Source of the DNA: Phoronis australis
Taxonomy: Eukaryota > Phoronida > Phoronidae
Length of the DNA: 57,309 nucleotides
Reading direction: 5' to 3'
Assembly: GCA_002633005.1 (NCBI GenBank)
Contig: NMRA01001095.1
Coordinates: 1-57,309 of the forward strand
Shown piece by piece: positions 26,901 through 35,900 of this stretch (its first letter is position 1; each line of letters opens with the position of its first letter). A program made the translations under genes and the position numbers. Below the pieces are notes generated by a model. That model had not been told where the DNA came from, searched no databases, and saw only the letters and a program-made list of their open reading frames with translations.

Positions 26901-29900
26901 GGAGTGGTTTAGGTAATATTGGTAAGCCAGTGTTGTTCACCATGGACCCCACTGTAACACCTAGTCATACACTTATTCACCGCCTCCCTGTTTCAAAGGG
27001 GGATCGTGTTAAGGCTAAGCTTGGTGAAATGGTAGCTTCAGGAAAGCTGATAAAAGTAGATGAACCCACTGACTGGTGTTCTTACATGCACGTACTGGAA
27101 AAACAGACACTCCATGGTGAACACAAGATACGCCTTTGCCTTGATCCTAGAATGACTGTTAACAATGGCAGTGTCATTCCCAAGTACATAATTCCTGCTA
27201 TTGAAGAGCTTCTGCCCCGCCTGAGCTAGAAAAAAACACAAATATTTTACAATAGTTGACGCACTTGATGGGTTTACCCAGGTTCGTTTGGATTACAACT
27301 CGATCCTAACCAATACCATGCGCACCCCATGCGGACGTTATCGCTGGAATCGTCTGCCCTGTGGGATATCTTCCGCTCCAGAAGAGTTTCAGAAACGGAT
27401 TCATGAGGCTTTAGAGGGTTTACACGGCATCTCTTGTATTTCTGACGACATCTTGGTTTTTGGAACAGGTGATACTCATCGGGAGGCTGAGCTTTGTCAT
27501 GACAGTAATGTGCACTATCACTTTAGGGTTGTCCTTGGCAAAAAACGACGCATGTTTGAAGATCTGGAATTATTACATGTGCGTTTGCGTTGAATTCATG
27601 ACTTTTACTGTTGTATCAGTATTATACGATCGGACAGTTGTTCACCAGTCTTGATTCCGACAACTTGACCACAACAAACGCAATATTGCAGACAACACAA
27701 TGTGTTTAGCAATCGAGTCCCCCATTTGACCACAGATGCTTGCTACGAACCTGACCACCGGGCTTATGTGGTGATTTTGTTAGTTTGTTTGTCAACTGTC
27801 AATACCTTGCTGGTATTATTTCAAGTTCATATTGAGTTGACGAATATTTCTTTTGATTCCAAACACTGGGGTCTGTACCGTCGATTTCGATCCATTTGAA
27901 ATTGTGGGTGAAGGTTTCAGAAAGGTATCTCGATTTTGTTACCGGAAGGTCATGTCGCTCTGAGTTTTGATAGATATGTACGTTTTCAGGGATATAATCA
28001 ACGCGATGCATTCATCGTCACACAGAGTCCGTTACCCAACACTGTTTGTGATTTTTGGAGAATGGTTCACGATCACGACTGTCATGTGATCGTCATGTTG
28101 GATGACGCGAACCAAAATGATGACGTAAGTTTCCCACGTGCTCTCCCCTATCTGTTGTCGATTTAGTATGCTCGTCGTTGTCTTCTCAGTAAGATTTCCT
28201 TTTCTTTAACCCTTTACTGATTTTCCAAAGTAATATTACTAGACACTTGACTTTCAACAGAAGGTGCGAATGTAGACAAGTCGCCGTGTTGTTATCTCCA
28301 TAAACTGAGGTCTGAATTCTCGTCACTAGGTCGGGAGTGTTCGTGGGTATTCAGTTGAGTGTGTATTTGAATTCCGCATACTATCATCAGTGGGTCAAGC
28401 TAATTCGAAGTTTTTGGTTAAGTCACTGATAATTTTTTCACCATTACACTTATAACTGTTTACCTTATATGTACCATTTTGATTATTATTGACGGCGAAG
28501 GGCGTTCAACTTTAAATTAACCCTTGAGTCTATAGGAATCGAAGGCATACAATTTAAAAGTAAGGAGACCAACGCAACTATTTTCGGAATAATCAAGCTT
28601 AGCAGTAATCAAACACCTGCATTATTTTTACGAAACGTTTCACAGTGTAAGAAAGGTTTAGCACTTAATATTAATTTGTTTCACTGTATTGTGGGTGGTT
28701 TCAAATTGAAAGGAGTCATCACAAATTAAGTGTATGAGAATTTTCTGTTGCATTGGGAAAAATTAGTCGACCGGTAGTGCGAGATAAGGCGACGGGTAAT
28801 AGGGATCGCTTTAAGTTGCTTGCGAGCGGCGACCCTTGATATTGGCCACATTTGTTCAGAGATATGTTTCATCTTTCCTTTTTATTTGAACATCTTTGAA
28901 CTTGTGGTAACTTTGGGCTACTAAAATCTTCCTTGAGCTTGGAGTGAGACAGGCCGAGTGCGTGAAGCCCTGACCTAGTTTATGCAGAGAACCTGGAGAA
29001 TGACCTAGTTTACGTATTTCCGGTAATGGGCAGGACGAACGAAACAAGATGTGGCAAATGCAGTAACAAAACTGAAAACCGACTACTGCGAGCGGCACAC
29101 TGCGTGGCTCCTGCTTTCTTTAACGTAATAATTGTCCTCAGTTGCGTAGTTCATTTGTTGAGTGCACAAATTGGTCTCCAAGGTTCTTCATGTCTTGATT
29201 TTGCTACACTCAATCTCACTCTAGGCAAACTCATTGAGACCCTGGAAAATATGACTTCTGCTACTGGTAACCCACTGTTTTAGACTTGTCCTCAATACTG
29301 GCCGGATGAAGAGTCTGTGCGCTTTGGACGGTATGAAGTGGAATGCGTTGGGTCGAGGTATCACCACGGCGAGGTTATCAAGCAGCGAACTCTGGTTTTG
29401 ACTGACACAAGGAGGGTAATTGTATTGGTTATTTTGCATAGTTCATGTTGTCTTGACCAATCTGCGATCTCAATGGTATCCTACATTTGATTGCAGACGT
29501 TAGTCGCATGGTGCGCCAACCAAATTGTACATAAATATTATGCGCTGTTGAAGTAATGAATGTATTTTCACAACTAGATCACCATGAACAGTAGATCTTA
29601 TGTTTATGATAATGGGGAATACGTATGCCGTCTTGCATGTTTCTTGCAGCCGAACAGCAAAGGTCGGGAAATCACACATTTCCAAGTAAGACACTGGCCA
29701 AACAAACTGGCTGTGCTACCAGTGAACTTACAAAGTGCGCTTATTGAACTTATAGAAGTTGTGGAGCTGGCGCAGCAACAAACTGGGAAGAACGCGGCTG
29801 TAATACATTGTTTGTGAGTAAATGTAGCAAGTTCTATGTTTACAAACGAATCATGTTAAATGTAGGAATGACTGCACTTGAATGACTGCCTCGGTTCCGC

Positions 29901-32900
29901 CTTATCAACTGGTAAAGACACATACTTGGTGCTTTAAACTCATCAGGTGTTTTACTGGGGTAAGACAATAAAGTACAGCTGTCGTGTTAATGTCTCGTTT
30001 GTCGCTTTACCATTAGCGAAACTACAGTGCCATCGGAGTTTCCAGTATTTCTACAGGTTGGCTTAACGTCATATGACCTAGATTTATTCGCACCCTCTAT
30101 TGAATTCCTGTGTTGCATGTCGCCACCTGTGGAGACTTTTCCCATCGGAAAAGAATTAACCTCTTTGCTTTAGAATCCAATTATTTTGAGAGGAATTTTA
30201 GGATGGCTGTTTAAAAGAGAAGGTAACCTTTGTTCATGTCATTTTTAGTAAAATTACGAATTGTTGACTATCTTAAACATGTTTTTCAGTTAGTTATGAC
30301 GAACCGTAATTCTATGAATTAGTCGTGCCCTACTCTGGAAGTGACGTTTAGGGGGTTAAAAATTTCATGCCATTGTGTTTGCGTGTGAGCTTTGGAGTCG
30401 GCCATTGCTTTACCTCGGCTGTGATAAGTTCGGTCAGCGTTTGGTTTTGTTTACGAGGTAGTCGACATGCCACAACGTTGCTGTGTGCCGTGCTGTACTC
30501 ATTATCGTCTCACTCACACTCTGAGTATGCCATTATATTTTAACGCTTTCTTAAAGATGACACACTCCGCCGTACGTGGTTCGTTCGTGTGAGGAACGCA
30601 ACGTTACCCGCCCAGGCAACGTACAAAGCAGTGGAGAATTACCGAGTGCGTGGCAAGTGTTCTCTGCAGTGGGGTTACGAAAGAGATACATGTATGTACG
30701 CGGAATTTATGAAGGTTATTGCAAAACAACGCCTGAACAAGGGTGCCATACCATCAATGTTTAATCGCAGTTGTGCCTCCTCCGCGAAGTGCATTTTTGA
30801 AGAGGGAAGCCTCACGAGCTGTGGCCTCCACAGTTACTGGAAGCCCTTCATCTACTGTCACCCGTGCCTCCGAAGGTACCCCCCAGCGCGTGCAATGCCG
30901 GGAAACTAGCAGTGATTCGCCATGTTCTGGTGTTGTCTCCAGTCCAGAGGCTGTAAGCAGCCTTGTAGCGACTTTTAGTTGTTGGAGTGAATACAGGCCC
31001 AGTTCGACACCCATTTAGGAGGACAGATCGTCGTCCAGTGAACTGGCCGGTGAACCAAACTTTGCGAAGTTTATTGTTGACTTGACTAATGTATTTAGAA
31101 GCTGCCAGATGTGTGGTTAGGGAGTCTCACGGTCGGATGTAAGCGGTTTGGGTGCCCAGGTCACCATCCAGTGGGAACAGCGTAGGCATTTAAATGAGGT
31201 CGGCATAACAGTGCACACAGTGCAGTTGAACTAAGACGTCCCACTACGTTTGTCCTCTCTATCAGCCGATTTCATAAAGGTGGTTTAAAGTTAAACCTGG
31301 TGTAAACTGGACATAGACCAGGTTTAAAGATAATCTGCATTTCATAAAGGTGGTTTAACTTTTAGACCAGTGGTCTAGTAAAACCTGGTTTAACTCCAGT
31401 TTAGACCTGGTCTAAATCAGTTTTCATTTCACCAACTAGGTCTATATTCTTTAGACCTTTATTAAGATCTTAAACCATGTTTAACTTTAGACTTGGTCAG
31501 ACCCAGGTTTAACTGTCAAATATGTCAGACTTGCATGGTATAGGTACAACTGAATGATCCCGCGGAGTGCATTTGCGACGCATTTTTAGAGCGAAAATGG
31601 ACTATTTTCAATATTCAATTTTACTATGACACAAGATCAAGCGTAGCAGGGGCGGATTCAGGGTTTTTTAAAGGGGGAGGGGATGGTCAAGGACTTTTTG
31701 AAAGGGGGGGCCAATTCAACAATTTGAAAATTATATATTTGATATCACTAAAATCAAGGGAAAAAAGGGGACTCCGGACCCCTTGACCCCGTGGATCCGC
31801 CTATGCGTAGACCAGTACTTGCTGGAGTGTGTCCTGTGGATTTCTCAGAATACGACTGGTGGAGCAGGGCGTCATAGTCGTAAGCGCCACAGATTTGACT
31901 AAAGACAGCATCTTCTGATTCCTCTGACTGAGTTCCACCCCCACTGTTCTCCGATATAATATTGCCAGGAAGGGGTCTCCCCCCCTTTGGCCGCGGAAAA
32001 GAAACACTAAAATGACAAGGAAATAAATTTGGGCATTAAACATGTTACATCTAATCGGGAGCATGTTCTTTAATGTGTGTGTGTTGAGCACAGAAATTAC
32101 AGTTTTCCTCATGAGAAAAGCTTTTAGATGTTTTTCGTAAATGTCTGCACTGATTCTACTAGTGTATGCCATTGTATACCCACGTGATCAAGGTTTCATT
32201 GAAGCACTTCAATAGTTTCTTTGTTGGGTTTACCGAGCTAGACACAGTGGGGTGCCTTTGATACTTTGAACCTGGTTTTACTGAACCAGCTCCCTGGTCT
32301 AGCAAAACCAGGCTTTCAGACTCTTAAACCATGTGGGTGAAATGCAAGTCAGTTCTAAAATTAGACCAGGGCCCGGTCTCCAATCTCCGTACTCACACTC
32401 ATACTCATACTCGAGATTTCATACTCAAAATCGTGCTCACTGGAGTCGTACTCAAAAAAGCGTATCCAATGTCGTATTTCGAGTAGACTCCAAACGTACT
32501 CAAATCTGACACTCATACTCGAGTTGCTATGGAACTCTTTATAATGTGAAATGCAAAATCACGCAAAGCCGCGCTGATTCATCGCTCCCNGACATTGAAT
32601 ACACCAAAGCTGAGTCTGTACTCGAGTTGAGTATGAAGTGTGAGTTTGAGCATGATTCGAGTCTGAGTACGGAGATTGGAGACCGGGCCCTGGTTTAGGA
32701 AGACCAGGTTTAAGTCTTAAACCTGGTTTTGTTAAACCACCTTTATGAAATCGGCTGATGTGTTTCATCCCTCTCAACAACAGCCTGTGCGTATTCGGCT
32801 TTACTATACTCAGGCTCAAGCATATATCCATCCACTCACTTCGTGAAAAAATTCCTCATCACCACTGCTATGAACAATGTCTCTGTCACTCACGTCACTG

Positions 32901-35900
32901 TGTCAGTGCTTTGAGTCGTCGATTCCAGTTATTTTCAAGCTACTACAAACTAAGCGTTCCCTAAGTCCAACGTAACTGAGTCCTCTAACGGCATGGCTTG
33001 TCGTAGAATACATGTACTCGTTGATGGAAAGTGGTGACAACCATTTTAGGAAAGCAATTCGGAAATAACAGTAGAACAGATACTCACAGTAAACTCAACG
33101 TAGAAGCAAAATGGCGGGGAAATTCATAACCCCCTGAACGTCACTTCCGGAGTAAGGCACGACTAATTAATAAAATTACGGGAAGCCTTAATAAATTGAA
33201 AATTTTGTCTGGGATAATCAACGAACCGTAGTGTTACTAAAATGACATGAAAAGTTTGACTTCGCCTTTAAGGTTATTTCAAACCTTATTCACAAAAAAT
33301 GACCATTTTTACAATATTTAAGATGTGTCTAGAAACATACCTTATCTTCATTCTCGGGGAACTTCGAATACAAAATATATATTGCGTAGCGAGAAAAACA
33401 AAAGATTTAACAGAACCACCTGGGAACCCCACAGCCGCGTGGCTATTTGTTTACTACTTATCCGATGTCAAAGGCTAAAGGGCTTTCAATCAAATTGAAT
33501 CTCCCGCCAACTACAGAACAGCTTAGTATACCCTCAGTCTTTTCATTCAAGAAATTGCCATAACATTGAGTCAACGAGGTGTACTTATGGTAGAATGGTG
33601 CCGGGGAAAACAAAGACAAAACGTAGTTTTGATCCTAAGGGTGTTGTTCGTCTACATGCATACGACCGTTGGCGTTGAGAACGAACGCTATTGTCGCCTC
33701 AGGCCTCTGTGGTCATGAACACTTCAAGTTGTGAAAAGAGACAAATCCTCACCTTATTTCCGTCATTCAATTAATAAATTGACTTTCAATGTTTCGATCT
33801 CATGGTAACGACATGCTTTACCCACGGATTCGATTTTTGTTATTCATTTCTTTCTTTATGGTTTCGTATCAGTGACGTGTACAGGCTAATTGTACATGTA
33901 TAATCAGTGATCTATATACATGTACATAGAGGTGACACGACTAGATTCGCAAGCCAGACAGCGCGTGACACGCAGTCCGCCATATTGATTATGAACGATA
34001 TGTAAAAACAACAGTACTCTGCGCTTGTACGAGCAGAGTAAAAAACACGGTGGCTTTATGGAAGCCTGGGAAATTTCAGAATAAAAATTGAAATTTTAAA
34101 TGGTAACGAGGTTTTAAAATATTGGTAACATAAAACAATGTAAACGTGTGACAAGCACATTTCGTAAACGATCATATAAGCCATTGCAAAGACAAAATCC
34201 CTAATGCTTTGGCTGAAATTCTCACGGAGTGCTGCTAGAGCCTGGGAGGTTTTGTCGGCTCAGTCGAAAAGCCAATCAATGAAATGTATAAAGTGTAGAA
34301 AATGGTATTACATAGGCGGATTTAGGGAGGGGCTGGTTTACTAATTAACTTCGGTAATCACCTTACTGCCGGGGAGATCTGAATTGCATTGCAAGTGTCC
34401 GATCGAGGCCGCCCGTCTGTTTTATTTTAGTTCTGTTTTTTACTAGAAGGTTCACATCCACGAAAATCCGACGTTTCGACGTGCGCGCATCCAATCGTGC
34501 TTTGTGCGTTTGACCGAGACAAATTGTTGTCTCTTCCCCTTATGATATCCTAGATCCGTCACTGTTTTACACAGTGACCTGTTTCGTTGTTATAATTGTA
34601 TAGTACCTATTTTCCAGTCGTTTACAAACCGACAAGACCCTCAGCTGTCAAGGGGCCGCTCTCCGGCGCAACAATACATCACTGCATTCCCAAAGTTTTT
34701 AGTGTGGGTCTAAAATTTTCTTGACCCGACGCCACTTGATTTATTTTATAAAACATTTGAGGCATGTGTTCGTGTGAAACACTTGAACACTGTGTAGAAC
34801 AAAAATAATAGAAACCCATGGAAATCGATGAGCATACAAACAGCAGTATGTGTGCATGTAAAGTCGTGTCATTGACCAATGTAATCCTACGTGTTTGTGT
34901 ACATGTGCATATTCGGGATTGTGGGCATAGGCCGGTTTGAATGAAAGTTGGGGGCAAAATTTTTCAAAATGATAGAGTTGTGGAAACTGATATGTTAACA
35001 TTAAGTACTTCAATGAAAAAAGAAGAAGTCACGACACCACAACCACCCTGTAGACCTACTGGTTGGTAAGACACGCACATATACATCAGTTAGCCGTGTG
35101 TGCCTGTGAACACTACAGTGACTGTTTGGGCAGCCGAAGCCGAGGTCGAAGTATGCATTTGCCCAGACTTAATTTCCCGAAAGGTGATTGAAAATGTCTA
35201 CTTCAGGCTTTACCAAGGAATAATAATTATATTACAATGCAGACTTTTATCAGGAAGTAAAACGCATGTAAGGCGTGCTGAGGTGTCTCAAAGAAAATAA
35301 CTTCAGTGATAGACTACTTTTCTTTAACTATCTAGTATTACTTGTCCCAGTACCTAATTTATATTAGCATGGTGAACTGTACAGTTTGAAAACTACATGG
35401 TCTCAGTTAAAACAGTTGCGTCATAGACTCTGTTGTAAAACCACACGCTGCGGATCCAGAGTTTTAATAAAAACAATTTATCTTGACCAATACTAATTTT
35501 TACACCAATCAATGTACCCCTTTTATTCGACCATGACGTGTGGAATAGCAGATTTTTTTTCTTTCACTAACAAACTAACTTCCACTGATTGGCGATCCAG
35601 AACGAGAAGGGCAACAAAATGCTGACACAGATTAAACAACACATTGAGATACTGTAACCATTTCAGACTTGAAAGTTTTCATTTATTTCACAATATATTT
35701 ATTTCAAAATATCACCATCACGCAGTAAAATCACACCGTGACAGTAAAAGGGAAATGTCTAGCAGTTACAAAGTTACTGTACCGTACTGTTACCACACAT
35801 GCACTCTACTTCAGCAACTCTAGTTTAATCCCTCAATTCAGTTGGATCCGAAATTTACATTTGTATTGACAACACTCCGCCAGAAAATAAATATGACAAA

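Larger units (their letters stand above)
31261..32757. mobile_element. 1.5-kb non-autonomous element with 28-bp TIRs, nested in the Kolobok-like element
   Basis: The left end ATCAGCCGATTTCATAAAGG-TGGTTTAA and the right end are perfect inverted repeats (28 bases, 31262-31289 and 32730-32757). Inside, many copies of AGACCAGGTTTAA and AAACCTGGTTTAA in both orientations cluster near each end, as transposase binding sites often do. No protein-coding gene is recognised. Superfamily unassigned; Harbinger is possible. Two smaller elements lie inside it. Confidence 0.72.
30211..33271 (+). mobile_element. Kolobok-like DNA transposon with long TIRs and TTAA ends
   Basis: The left end (30211-30380) and right end (33100-33271, reversed) match as inverted repeats of about 170 bases. 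Shared words include TCATGTCATTTT-AGTAA, ATTAGTCGTGCC and GGAAGTGACGTT-AGGGGGTTA. Each outer edge is a TTAA (30211-30214 and 33268-33271), the target duplication typical of Kolobok and piggyBac elements. It carries a broken THAP gene, which fits Kolobok. Other elements have jumped into it. It sits in the 7.9-kb RPTP intron. Confidence 0.7.

Noticed and set aside
29584-29649. Open sequence upstream of the exon at 29650, in the same frame
   Set aside because: The conserved domain begins at the cttgcag acceptor; upstream residues do not match a PTP domain and would break the join with 29415.
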